From positions 1 through 64,000 of the forward strand of contig CAZWSI010000004.1 of NCBI GenBank assembly GCA_964636405.1: a stretch of DNA of 64,000 nt. The letters run 5' to 3'. The DNA comes from CAZKGE01 sp964636405. GTDB lineage: Bacteria; Bacillota; Clostridia; Christensenellales; CAG-138. Position 1 is the stretch's first letter. Each line of letters begins with the position of its first letter. Positions 38,970 to 46,946 of the stretch are shown piece by piece. Below the pieces are notes generated by a model that saw only the letters and a list, made by a program, of their open reading frames with translations, was not told the DNA's origin and made no database searches. The position numbers and the translations under genes are program-made.

Positions 38970-40439
38970 TTACAGCCGCTCGCGGAGCTTCTCAATGTGC
39001 CTGCCGATGTGGTGCTCGAGCCGCCCGGCGTAGGCCTCGCGCTCCCTGCGCCACAAGGCAAACAGCGCGTTTTTGAACAGCGGCGCGCCCGTTTCGTCCG
39101 TGGCATTGAGAATGAAGCCGTAGGTAATGTGGATGAGCTGGCGCGCGTCGTTTTGCTCGAAAAGCGCGGGCAGCTCGCTGTCCTTGAGCGTATCCACATC
39201 GGGAATCTTGTTCAGGTCGGTGGTGACATGATAGAATTTTTTCGCCTCGGCAAACTGCGTGAGCGCGAATTTATGCACGGCACGGTAGAGCGCCGGATCG
39301 GTGAGCGCCACAACGCGCATGGCCTCAAGCCAGTTGGTTCCCGCAGTCTTCACATGCACGCGGCCGCCCGTATATTGCCCCACGATGGGGAACACGGAGA
39401 ACTTGTCCGAGCCGGAATGCACGCTGATTTTATAGCCGAAGCTCTTGGCGATGGCGGCGTGCACGGCAAACTCCTCCTCAAAGCGCGCGAGGTCGCCGAT
39501 ATAATCCACGCCCTTTTGGAATTCGCCGCAAAAGCGCGGGGCCATGGTCTTGACCGCGATGTGGCGGCGATGCAGCTCGTTGGCGAAGAAGAAATGCTGC
39601 AAGGGCGTGGTGGGCGTGGCCGTTTCATCGATGGACACCTCAAAATCGGCCTGCGCGTTCTCGCCCGCGAGGTAGGTTTCGTAAATGCGGATGGCAAAGC
39701 GGATGGCCTCGCCGTAAATGAGAACCATGCGCTTGAAGGACATTTCGTCGAAGTGCAGGGAGATTTCGCCCAAATGGTAGGTCTTGCCGAGGTAAAAGAG
39801 CTCGAGCTCGGGATCGCGCGCCGCGTCGTAGGCTTTGCGCACGTCCTCGTCGGACAGATCGGTTACATCGTTGCGGATGTGCTCGCTGCAATCGAGCGTG
39901 ATCATGGTGTAGCCGCAGCGCAGGGCGTATTTCACCTCGTCGTCGGTCTTCAGGTGATCGCCGTCCGCGCCGAAGCCGCCCTCGTAGCCCGCCTGAAACA
40001 CGGCGAAGCTCGCGCAGTCGAGCACATGGTCGTAATCGCGGCCCGTGAGATTCAGCTCGCGGATGGACTGCTGCGCAAACACCGGCTTGCCGCCGAAGCG
40101 CTCAAACACGCGGATATGCCCCGGGGTGGCGATGCCGAGACGGTCGCCCACACCGAAGGAGAAATCGTCGCCGAGCACCTTGACGGGCGCGGTGTACGGG
40201 AAAAGCTTGCGCAGCATGACGGCGTTTTCGTGGCAGAGCGGGCACACGAGGCAGGCTTTGTCCCCCGCCTGTGCCGGCACGCCCGAAAAGCCCGCCGTGT
40301 CGCCCGAAACGACGAGCACGTCGCACGCGCCCGCGTCGGCCATATAGACGGCGGTGTTTCCGGCCTTGCGGACGGATTTTTCGTATACGCCGCACGCCTC
40401 CGGCGCGGCGCCGCTGAGATATTGCAGATAACGTTCCAT
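38970..40439 (-). CDS. Tagaturonate epimerase (UxaE)-like protein
   Basis: 489 residues. It matches, from memory, the UxaE family that interconverts D-tagaturonate and D-fructuronate in galacturonate breakdown: ELNLTGRDYDHVLDCASF, GADGDHLKTDDEVKYALRCGYTMITLDCSEHI (about 167-198), FFANELHRRHIAVKTMAPRF, YKISVHSGSDKFSVFPIVG (about 336-354) and FYHVTTDLNKIPDV. The His/Asp/Glu residues are likely metal ligands. No uronate isomerase or mannonate dehydratase is in the window. It lies between the HAD and isomerase genes, with an AGGAGG site. Confidence 0.75.
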   Translation of the reverse strand: MERYLQYLSGAAPEACGVYEKSVRKAGNTAVYMADAGACDVLVVSGDTAGFSGVPAQAGDKACLVCPLCHENAVMLRKLFPYTAPVKVLGDDFSFGVGDRLGIATPGHIRVFERFGGKPVFAQQSIRELNLTGRDYDHVLDCASFAVFQAGYEGGFGADGDHLKTDDEVKYALRCGYTMITLDCSEHIRNDVTDLSDEDVRKAYDAARDPELELFYLGKTYHLGEISLHFDEMSFKRMVLIYGEAIRFAIRIYETYLAGENAQADFEVSIDETATPTTPLQHFFFANELHRRHIAVKTMAPRFCGEFQKGVDYIGDLARFEEEFAVHAAIAKSFGYKISVHSGSDKFSVFPIVGQYTGGRVHVKTAGTNWLEAMRVVALTDPALYRAVHKFALTQFAEAKKFYHVTTDLNKIPDVDTLKDSELPALFEQNDARQLIHITYGFILNATDETGAPLFKNALFALWRREREAYAGRLEHHIGRHIEKLRERL

Positions 40440-40475
40440 AATGTGTTCCTCCTGTTTTCTGTGCGGATATGCTTT

Positions 40476-41231
40476 TTACGCGTTGCAGCGCGCGATGATA
40501 TCGGGAATCTCCTCGAGGTCTTCGATGAAATAATCGGGCGCGTAGCCGAGCGCGAGGTAATTCGCGTCGCGCTTTTTAATGCTTTCGTTGCGGATTTGAA
40601 TCATGCAGGCAAGCTTCGCGTTGCGCGCGCCGATTACGTCGCGCGAGATGGTGTCGCCCACAAAGGCGACCTCGACCGGCTCGAGTCCCATGCGGGCGAA
40701 GGTCACCTCAAAGATGCGCGCGTCGGGCTTGCGGTAGCCCGCCTCGCTCGAAAGCGTGACGCACTCCATATACGGCGCGATTCTGTATTCGGCAAGCAGC
40801 GCGGGCGCGAAGCCCTTGGAGATGATGTTGGAGATAATGCCCTGCCGCATGCCCATCGCGTGGAGCCTTTGCACGGTTTCCAGCACATGCGGGCGCTGGA
40901 TATGGGGGATGTGCTCGTGGCCGTCGTATAAATCGGAAAGCATGGCGGCGCTGACCATCAGCGGGCCGTCGGGCACGGCGTAATCGGCGAGGTAAAATTC
41001 CTTCCAGATGCGGAATTGCGGCAGCTCGAGCCTGGAGCCCTCGGTATAGGTTTTGTATTCCTCCGCGCGAACCATGAGCTTTTCGCCAAAGTCCGAGGGC
41101 GAATCCGGGATAAAAATGCCGCACTCGGCAAGGCGCGCGTGCAAAAGCGCATGGAACGCCGCGCGCTTTTCCCCGTCGCGCCGTGTGACATACAGCACGC
41201 CGCCGATATCGTATAAAACAGCCTTGATCAC
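40476..41231 (-). CDS. HAD superfamily hydrolase
   Basis: 251 residues, first gene of the four-gene minus-strand sugar operon. Motif I is AVLYDIGGVL (nucleophile Asp8; the fourth position Gly resembles YihX-like HADs). Motif II is in GIISNIISKG, motif III Lys in AGYRKPDARIF and motif IV in VAFVGDTISRDVIGAR (Asp about 208). It likely dephosphorylates a sugar phosphate. The start is a GTG at 41231 (GTGATCAAGGC) about 55 bases from a good promoter. Confidence 0.85.
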   Translation of the reverse strand: MIKAVLYDIGGVLYVTRRDGEKRAAFHALLHARLAECGIFIPDSPSDFGEKLMVRAEEYKTYTEGSRLELPQFRIWKEFYLADYAVPDGPLMVSAAMLSDLYDGHEHIPHIQRPHVLETVQRLHAMGMRQGIISNIISKGFAPALLAEYRIAPYMECVTLSSEAGYRKPDARIFEVTFARMGLEPVEVAFVGDTISRDVIGARNAKLACMIQIRNESIKKRDANYLALGYAPDYFIEDLEEIPDIIARCNA

Positions 41232-41293
41232 CTGAAGCGCTTTCCGCGGCCCGCCGCCATTTGTCCCGGCCGGGCCGCATCCGTGTTTTTATC

Positions 41294-41322
41294 AGTATAA
41301 AGACTCGCGGCAGGGAAGTCAA
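41294..41322 (-). promoter_or_regulatory. Promoter of the HAD-epimerase-isomerase-dehydrogenase operon
   Basis: On the minus strand TTGACT (41322-41317), exactly 17 bases, TATACT (41299-41294). It is divergent from the PfkB promoter about 50 bases away, so the two units are probably co-regulated. Confidence 0.6.
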
Positions 41323-41368
41323 GCCGCAACGCCGCCCTTCTGGGCCTTGCCAAAGCCCTTGCGCGCGA

Positions 41369-41397
41369 TTGACGAAACGGCCGCGCGATGCTATGAT
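41369..41397 (+). promoter_or_regulatory. Promoter of the PfkB kinase gene
   Basis: TTGACG (41369-41374), 17 bases, TATGAT (41392-41397). The start point would be near 41404, at the edge of the operator described at 41405. Confidence 0.62.
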
Positions 41398-41404
41398 ACA
41401 TTTA

Positions 41405-41419
41405 ACGCAAACGCTTACA
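41405..41419. promoter_or_regulatory. Catabolite-responsive (cre-like) operator at the PfkB transcription start
   Basis: ACGCAAACGCTTACA matches the CcpA cre consensus WTGNAARCGNWWNCA at all specified positions except one (C for T at position 2). Its place directly at +1 fits roadblock repression by CcpA or by another LacI-family protein. Confidence 0.5.
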
Positions 41420-41449
41420 ATTTATGACCGGCAGGAGGAATTTCCCATT

Positions 41450-42337
41450 ATGGAACAGACACGCTTCGACAGCCTGATTCTCGGCCAGCCCTCGCTGGAC
41501 GTCAACACCGATTACGACGGAACCGTGGTGCGCGCCTATGGCGGCGCCGTGGTGTATTCTGGCTTTGCGGCCTCCGCGCTGGGGCACAAAACAGCCGTGC
41601 TGCCCAAGGCCAAGCTCTGCGAGGTGGATGTTTTCGACATGTTCCGCAAGGCTGAAAACGTGACGGTATTTCCCGTGGATTCCACGGAGAGCACGTCCAT
41701 CTCCAACGTGTATCACACCCCGGACCGCGAGCGCCGCACCTGCAAGGCCATCAGTTGCATCGATCCCTATACGGTGGAGGAGATCCCCGCCGTCAACGCC
41801 GCCATCTGGCACATCGCGGGGCTGGTCAAGGGCGATTTGGGCAACGAGATCATCCGCTTTGCCAAAGGGCACGCCAAAACCGCCGTGGACGTGCAGTGCA
41901 TGCTGCGCTGCGTCGAGAACGGCGACATGGTGTTCCACGATTGGGCGGAAAAGCTCGAAATGCTCCCGCAGATCGATTTTCTCAAGACCGACGCGGCCGA
42001 GGCGGAGATTCTCACCGGCCTGACCGACCGCGTGGCCGCCGCAAAGAAGCTCTTTGACTGGGGCGCGGGCGAGGTGCTCATCACGCACAATACCGAGGTG
42101 CTCGTCTACGACGGCAAAACGATCTATACCGAGCCCATCCGCGCGCGCAACCTTTCCGGCCGCACGGGCCGGGGCGACACAACCTTCGCCTCGTATATCA
42201 ACGAGCGGCTTACAAGCGACATCCCCGCCGCGCTGCGCATCGCCACGGCCATGGTATCGCTCAAAATGGAAACGCCCGGGCCGTTTCTGGGCACGCGCGC
42301 GGACGTATTGGCCTACGCGGACGAATTTTACAGATAA
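41450..42337 (+). CDS. PfkB/ribokinase family carbohydrate kinase
   Basis: 295 residues; phosphorylates a sugar or sugar acid with ATP. The start is MEQTRFDSLILGQPSLDVN at 41450, preceded by an AGGAGG site; the open frame upstream (to 41261) contains the promoter and is not coding. The C-terminal PfkB signature appears as LSGRTGRGDTTFASYIN (about 239-255), where the usual GAGD is GRGD with the catalytic Asp kept. It is divergent from the sugar operon on the minus strand and probably acts in the same pathway, supplying a phosphorylated substrate for an aldolase or for the HAD phosphatase to reverse. Confidence 0.88.
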   Translation: MEQTRFDSLILGQPSLDVNTDYDGTVVRAYGGAVVYSGFAASALGHKTAVLPKAKLCEVDVFDMFRKAENVTVFPVDSTESTSISNVYHTPDRERRTCKAISCIDPYTVEEIPAVNAAIWHIAGLVKGDLGNEIIRFAKGHAKTAVDVQCMLRCVENGDMVFHDWAEKLEMLPQIDFLKTDAAEAEILTGLTDRVAAAKKLFDWGAGEVLITHNTEVLVYDGKTIYTEPIRARNLSGRTGRGDTTFASYINERLTSDIPAALRIATAMVSLKMETPGPFLGTRADVLAYADEFYR

Positions 42338-42432
42338 TCCCTGTTTTGCCGGTTATACCCGGCGCGCCGCCGCGTGTGCGGGCATGGACGGCGCGCCGGA
42401 AAACGGCATACTATGCAGAGGGGATTAGGAAA

Positions 42433-42520
42433 CGCGCGCATGCATGGCCGTGCCTGCATGATATTCGTACAAACGCGCAAATCCCCCGGGATTTGGACGC
42501 GCGCGCATGCATGGCCGTGC
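42433..42520 (+). repeat. 21-base direct repeat upstream of murG
   Basis: The same 21 bases (core GCGCGCATGCATGGCCGTGC) occur at 42433-42453 and 42500-42520, 67 bases apart, in the 211-base gap before murG. Each repeat contains the palindrome GCATGC overlapping ATGCAT. No gene or clear promoter is visible in the gap. Confidence 0.75.
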
Positions 42521-42548
42521 GCGTAATTCGGTCTGGCAGGGGAGCTTC

Positions 42549-43625
42549 ATGGCAAAAAAACGCATCGTACTCACCGGCGGCGGCACCGCCGGGCACGTCA
42601 CGCCCAATATCGCGCTCATCGAGCGCCTTCTGGCCGAAGGCTGGGAGGTGCATTATATCGGCACGGCCGACGGCATGGAGCGCGCGCTCATCGAGGGCAT
42701 GGCGGGCGTAACCTACCACGCCATTTCGGCCGGCAAGATCCGGCGGTATCTGGCGGTGCAAAACCTCCTCGATCCCTTCCGGGTGCTGCGGGGCATCGGC
42801 CAATCGCGGAAAATCATCAAAAAAATCGACCCGGACGTGGTTTTCTCCAAGGGTGGGTACGTGTCTGTGCCGGTGGTCATCGGCGCGGGCAAAACGCACG
42901 TGGTCGCCCACGAAAGCGATTATACGCCCGGCCTGGCCAACCGCATCGCGAGCCGCTTTTCCGACACCGTATGCGTCACCTTTGAAGACACGCTGCGCGC
43001 CGTGCGCCACAGCAAGGGCGTGTTTACAGGCACGCCCATCCGGCCCGAGCTTTACGGAGGCGAGCGGGAACGCGCGCTCCGTTTTACGGGCCTCGCCGGC
43101 AAAAAGCCGGTGCTGCTCGTGATGGGCGGAAGCCAGGGCGCAGCCGCGCTCAACGGGCTTGTGGCGGCGGCGCTTCCCGCGCTTCTCGCGCGCTTTGATA
43201 TCGTCCATCTCTGCGGGAAGGGCAAGCGCTGCGAGGCCGGCAAACAGCCCGGCTATGTGGAATATGAGTTTATCGATAAGGAGCTGCCCGATCTTTTCGC
43301 GCTGGCGGACATCGTGCTCTCCCGCGCGGGCGCGAACGCGGTGTTCGAGTTTCTGGCGCTGGCAAAGCCCGCCCTGCTTGTGCCGCTGCCGCTTTCGGCC
43401 AGCCGGGGGGATCAGATTCAAAACGCCGCCTATATGGAAAAGAAGGGCTACGCCATGACGCTCGAGCAGGAAACCGCCACGCCCCAAACGCTGGTGGCGG
43501 CGCTCGACACGCTTTACCGCGAGCGGACGCGGCTTGCGGAAAACATGCGCCGCGACGGCCGCTGCGACGGCACGGACGGCATTCTTGCGGAGATTTACCG
43601 CGCGGCGGGGGAGGAACGGCCATGA
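42549..43625 (+). CDS. murG: UDP-N-acetylglucosamine--undecaprenyl-PP-MurNAc-pentapeptide GlcNAc transferase
   Basis: Makes lipid II from lipid I on the inner face of the membrane. 358 residues. It has the N-terminal G loop VLTGGGTAGHVTPNIALIERL (about 6-26), DVVFSKGGYVSVPVVIGAG (about 98-116), HESDYTPGLANRIA, the second G loop VMGGSQGAAALNGLV (about 193-207) and the donor-binding SRAGANAVFEFLALAKPALLVPLP (about 258-281). The start MAKKRIVL at 42549 has a GGGGAG site; an ATG 14 codons earlier lies within the direct repeat. It is found apart from the division/cell-wall cluster and overlaps the next gene by four bases. Confidence 0.95.
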   Translation: MAKKRIVLTGGGTAGHVTPNIALIERLLAEGWEVHYIGTADGMERALIEGMAGVTYHAISAGKIRRYLAVQNLLDPFRVLRGIGQSRKIIKKIDPDVVFSKGGYVSVPVVIGAGKTHVVAHESDYTPGLANRIASRFSDTVCVTFEDTLRAVRHSKGVFTGTPIRPELYGGERERALRFTGLAGKKPVLLVMGGSQGAAALNGLVAAALPALLARFDIVHLCGKGKRCEAGKQPGYVEYEFIDKELPDLFALADIVLSRAGANAVFEFLALAKPALLVPLPLSASRGDQIQNAAYMEKKGYAMTLEQETATPQTLVAALDTLYRERTRLAENMRRDGRCDGTDGILAEIYRAAGEERP

Positions 43626-45046
43626 TCGAGCTGCCAAGCGCGCAGGCGCTTTCGGACTATTGCGCCGAGGCGAAAACCAAGCAGGGCCGGGAGGCGCTCG
43701 CCGCCCGCTTTTCCGACCGCGCGCCGCTTTACGGCGCACTTTTTTCGGACGAGCCCAAGCGGCGGAAAAACGCCGCGCGGCTCCTTGGCGCATTGGGCGA
43801 AGCGCGGGACGCGGAGACGCTTGCCGAGGCGCTTTTCAAGGAGGACACGCGCTTTGCCGTGCCGTCCATCCTGCTTGCATTGGGAAGCTGCGGGGGCGAC
43901 GCCGCGCTTCACGCGCTCACGGCCTATGAGCCGCCCGCGCCGCTGGACGCAGCCGAGGAAAAGCACTGCAGGGAAATCGCCGAGGCGCGGCAAAAGGCGC
44001 TTTCCGCCCTGCGCGGCCGCGCGCGCGCCGCAGGCGAGGGCCCCGTCGGCCCGGCCTACGCGCTAAATGGCAGGCAAAAGCTGCTGCTTACCCACCCGGC
44101 GGGCTTTTCGGATGTGCTGTGCGCGGAGCTGGCCGCAAAGGGGCTTTCCGGCACGGCGCTCGCCGACGGCGTAACGGTGGAAACCGACGATTTGCAAAAG
44201 GTGTTCGCGGCCCGAAGCTTTTACGAGCTGCTGCTGCCGCTGGGCTATGGGCTGCCCCTTGCGCCCGAAGCGATTGCGGACGCGGCAAAGGGCGCGCTGC
44301 CCGGCCCGTATCGCGTCGAGCTGCGGGGCTTTGAGGGCGACCGCGCCGCGCTGATTCGGCGCGTGGCAGTGGCCGCAGGCGGTGAAAACAGCCCGTCCGA
44401 CTATGATTTTGAGCTGCGCGTGCTCTGCCGGGGCCAGCGGTGCAGCGTGTTTATCAAACCCATGGGCGTGCCGGACGCGCGCTTCTCGTATCGGCTTGGC
44501 GCGCTCCCCGCGTCCATGCACCCGGCCATGGCGGCGGCGCTCGTGCGCACGGCGCAAAAATATGCGCCCGCGCGCCCGGCCGTGCTCGATCCCTGCTGCG
44601 GCTCGGGCACCCTGCTCATCGAGTGTGAAAAGGCCTTCCCCTGCCGCGCGCTCGTGGGCGTGGACATCGCGGGAAACGCGCTGGACGCGGCCCGCAAAAA
44701 CGCGGCGGCGGCGCAGAGCCGCGCGGCCTTCGTGCGCAGGGATATGCTTGCATTTGAGCCCCGCAGCCCCTTTGACCTGGTGCTGGCAAACCTTCCCTTC
44801 GGCAACCGCGTGGGCACGCACGGCTCCAACGAGCGGCTTTACGCGGCCTTTGCGCAAAAGCTCCCGTCGCTCCTTTCCGAAAAGGGCGTGGCGCTGCTGT
44901 ATACCATGGAGTATAAGCTGCTGCGCGAAAGCCTCGCGCGCGTTCCCGCCCTCGCCCCCCTTACCGAGCGGCGCACCGAGGCGGGCGGCTTGCTGCCCGG
45001 CGTGTTTCTCGTGCGGAAAAAACAGGAAGCCGACCCAAAGGCCTAA
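43622..45046 (+). CDS. THUMP/UPF0020-type RNA methyltransferase (RlmL/Trm14-like) with HEAT-like N-terminus
   Basis: 474 residues. Residues 1-130 form an alpha-helical, HEAT-like region (RRKNAARLLGALGEARDAETLAEALF) not usual for this family. The middle (about 140-290) looks like THUMP or its helical linker. The C-terminal Rossmann methyltransferase has SAM motif I AVLDPCCGSGTLLIECE (about 320-336), VGVDIAGNALDAARKNA and catalytic NLPFGNR (about 389-395), a form of the N-P-P-Y motif used for guanosine N2 methylation. The target could be 23S rRNA or tRNA. Its start overlaps the murG stop (ATGA). Confidence 0.85.
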   Translation: MIELPSAQALSDYCAEAKTKQGREALAARFSDRAPLYGALFSDEPKRRKNAARLLGALGEARDAETLAEALFKEDTRFAVPSILLALGSCGGDAALHALTAYEPPAPLDAAEEKHCREIAEARQKALSALRGRARAAGEGPVGPAYALNGRQKLLLTHPAGFSDVLCAELAAKGLSGTALADGVTVETDDLQKVFAARSFYELLLPLGYGLPLAPEAIADAAKGALPGPYRVELRGFEGDRAALIRRVAVAAGGENSPSDYDFELRVLCRGQRCSVFIKPMGVPDARFSYRLGALPASMHPAMAAALVRTAQKYAPARPAVLDPCCGSGTLLIECEKAFPCRALVGVDIAGNALDAARKNAAAAQSRAAFVRRDMLAFEPRSPFDLVLANLPFGNRVGTHGSNERLYAAFAQKLPSLLSEKGVALLYTMEYKLLRESLARVPALAPLTERRTEAGGLLPGVFLVRKKQEADPKA

Positions 45047-45169
45047 GCGCTTAAGGCCGGCTCGTCCAAACAGCGCTTCGGCCAGCGAACCCCGCCCGGC
45101 ATGGTTCGCACACGAAACCCATGCGCCGTTACGCATCGCACACAAGCGAAACGTTTGGCTTATTGCTCC

Positions 45170-45188
45170 CTTTTCTCCTGAAAAGAAA
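45170..45188 (+). repeat. Second copy of the CTTTTC-TCCT-GAAAAG hairpin core
   Basis: The 19 bases CTTTTCTCCTGAAAAGAAA are identical to the minus-strand core at 38056-38074. It lies in the 186-base gap between the RNA methyltransferase and the small membrane protein genes, which otherwise shows nothing recognisable. Confidence 0.7.
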
Positions 45189-45232
45189 AGAAGCGTACCC
45201 TCAAAAAGAATAAAACGCAAGGAGGAATCCGC

Positions 45233-45454
45233 ATGGCAGCCAAAACCGCAAAGAAGTCCGCCGCAAAGGGCTTCCGTCTCAACGCGCCCAAGCAGATCAC
45301 CTACATCGTCGTCTGCGCGCTGGCGCTTGTCGGCCTTATTCTGGCGTGTGTGGGCAAGTTCTGGACGCTCGGCGCGCTGGGCATCGTGGGCGTGCTCGCG
45401 CTTGTAATCGCGTTTGTCGGGCTCGCGCTGGCAAACTACCTCAAGGATCTGTAA
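45233..45454 (+). CDS. Small two-helix membrane protein, unknown function
   Basis: 73 residues. A basic N-terminus (MAAKTAKKSAAKGF) is followed by two hydrophobic segments (about 23-40 and 46-66) with a short turn between them. It has an excellent AAGGAGG site eight bases before the ATG and a hairpin terminator after the stop, so it is very likely expressed. I do not recognise a family. It lies downstream of the RNA methyltransferase gene. Confidence 0.85.
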   Translation: MAAKTAKKSAAKGFRLNAPKQITYIVVCALALVGLILACVGKFWTLGALGIVGVLALVIAFVGLALANYLKDL

Positions 45455-45465
45455 GAAAGGCAAAG

Positions 45466-45507
45466 GCAGGGGGGCGGCGCGCGCCGCCCCGCAAAGCCCC
45501 TGTTTTT
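45466..45507. terminator. GC-rich terminator between small membrane protein and rsgA
   Basis: A perfect 20-base palindrome GGGGCGGCGC/GCGCCGCCCC (45471-45490) lies inside a longer CAGGGG...CCCCTG pairing followed by TTTTT at 45503-45507. It overlaps the rsgA stop codon on the other strand. Confidence 0.65.
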
Positions 45508-46618
45508 ACCCGTTTCGCTTGTCGTTTTCGCGCACATAGCGCCGTCTCTTTTTCATGCCGCCGATGGCGGCAAACATCTCCGCGCCCTTCTCTTGCTCGA
45601 TGGCCCGGGCGGACAGACCGTCGTACTTTGCCTCGCGCTTGAGGCGCAGATAGCTGCTCAGCCGCCGTTCGTCGAGCGCGCCCTCCGCGATGGCCCGCCG
45701 CACCGCGCAGCCGGGCTCGTTTTTGTGCGCGCAGTCCGCAAAGCGGCATTGCGCGGCCAGCGCGTCGATATCGGAAAACGAACGGGACAGATCGACCGCC
45801 TCCGCGCCCAGCTCGCGCATGCCGGGGGTGTCGATGAGCATGCCTCCGCCTGGCAGCGGCACCAGCTCGCGCCTTGTCGTGGTGTGGCGGCCCTTGCCGT
45901 CCGCGCGAACCTCCGCCGTTTCCAGCGGCGCGCCGGACGTGAGGCAATTAATCAGCGTGGATTTGCCCACGCCCGAGGAGCCGATGAGCGCGCCCGTCAC
46001 GCCGGGCGTGAGGTGCGCCGAAAGCGCCTCGATCGAGGCGGGGTCGCCGCTGGCGGTAAAAAGCACGTCCGTGCCGGGCGCGATGCGTTTAAGCGCGCGC
46101 AGCATGCCGGGCAGATCCTCCGCCAAATCGGCCTTGGTGAGCACGGCCACGGGCGTTGCGCCGCTGTCCCACGCCACGGAAAGGTAGCGCTCGAGGCGGT
46201 TCAGATTATAGTTGCTGTTTGCGGACATGCAGGCAAACAGCACATCCACGTTGGCGGCGATTACCTGCCGCTCGTGCACGTTGCCCACGCCGGTGCGAAA
46301 AAACACGCTCCGGCGCGCAAGCGTGCGGGTGATGATCGCGTCGCCAGCCTCGCCGCCGCTTGCCATCACAAAATCGCCCACGGCGGGATAGTCCTCGGGC
46401 GCGCTCGCGGCATAGCGGTATTTGCCGGATACCTCGGCCATGCGCTCGCCCCGCTCCGTTACGATTCGATATTTTTCTTTATATTGAGAAACGACCCGCG
46501 CGAGCGTTTCGCCGGGGTATTGGGCCGCTTCCGCAAGCCGGCGCGCGTCCGCGCCGAAACCCATGTGTTGGTTCAATGTAAACGCCTCCAAAAGATTCGC
46601 TTTTGTCCATTTATCCAT
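45506..46618 (-). CDS. rsgA: Ribosome small-subunit biogenesis GTPase RsgA
   Basis: A circularly permuted GTPase that checks late 30S assembly. 370 residues. The order is G4 LTKADLAED (about 159-167), G1 GSSGVGKSTLINCL (about 214-227) and G3 LIDTPGMRELG (about 263-273), preceded by an N-terminal OB-like region with GDFVMASGG. A C-terminal zinc knuckle has CRFADCAHKNEPGCAVRRAI (about 293-312). The start is MDKWTKANLLEAF at 46618; the open frame continues to 46891 but is non-coding there. Divergent from the giant PAS gene, with its own promoter. Confidence 0.94.
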   Translation of the reverse strand: MDKWTKANLLEAFTLNQHMGFGADARRLAEAAQYPGETLARVVSQYKEKYRIVTERGERMAEVSGKYRYAASAPEDYPAVGDFVMASGGEAGDAIITRTLARRSVFFRTGVGNVHERQVIAANVDVLFACMSANSNYNLNRLERYLSVAWDSGATPVAVLTKADLAEDLPGMLRALKRIAPGTDVLFTASGDPASIEALSAHLTPGVTGALIGSSGVGKSTLINCLTSGAPLETAEVRADGKGRHTTTRRELVPLPGGGMLIDTPGMRELGAEAVDLSRSFSDIDALAAQCRFADCAHKNEPGCAVRRAIAEGALDERRLSSYLRLKREAKYDGLSARAIEQEKGAEMFAAIGGMKKRRRYVRENDKRNG

Positions 46619-46797
46619 TCGTGCGGCAATGTCCCAATCAAGCCGCCAAAAAAAGAAACGCGGCGCGCGCCCGGCACAGCTCCGAAAAACGCGCGACGAA
46701 CACACAAGCGCCGCTTGCGCGCGCCCGCCCATCCGCTTTCCGCCGCGTTTCTTACAGAACCGTCTCCAAACAAACACCTCTGCAATTGCTTTTTTTG

Positions 46798-46826
46798 ATT
46801 GTAGCACGCCCGGGCCTAGGCGGCAA
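46798..46826 (-). promoter_or_regulatory. Promoter of rsgA
   Basis: On the minus strand TTGCCG (46826-46821), 17 bases, TACAAT (46803-46798). The leader would be about 170 bases. Confidence 0.45.
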
Positions 46827-46845
46827 GACGGGCTTCGCGTTTTGG

Positions 46846-46874
46846 TTGTATTTCTCCAAAGACTGCGATATACT
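46846..46874 (+). promoter_or_regulatory. Promoter of the giant PAS/GGDEF/EAL gene
   Basis: TTGTAT (46846-46851), 17 bases, TATACT (46869-46874), about 70 bases before the ATG. Confidence 0.52.
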
Positions 46875-46946
46875 GGCTTCATAGTTATCACATATATATT
46901 TTCTCAGATGCTTTCCCAGGCGTGCAAAACAGGGGGGTGAAGGGCT

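Larger units (their letters stand above)
46619..46946. other. 328-base divergent intergenic region with two promoters
   Basis: No gene is seen. It carries the rsgA promoter (46798-46826, minus) and the PAS/GGDEF gene promoter (46846-46874, plus), only about 20 bases apart, so their -35 boxes face each other. The remainder up to rsgA is GC-rich and featureless. Confidence 0.6.
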
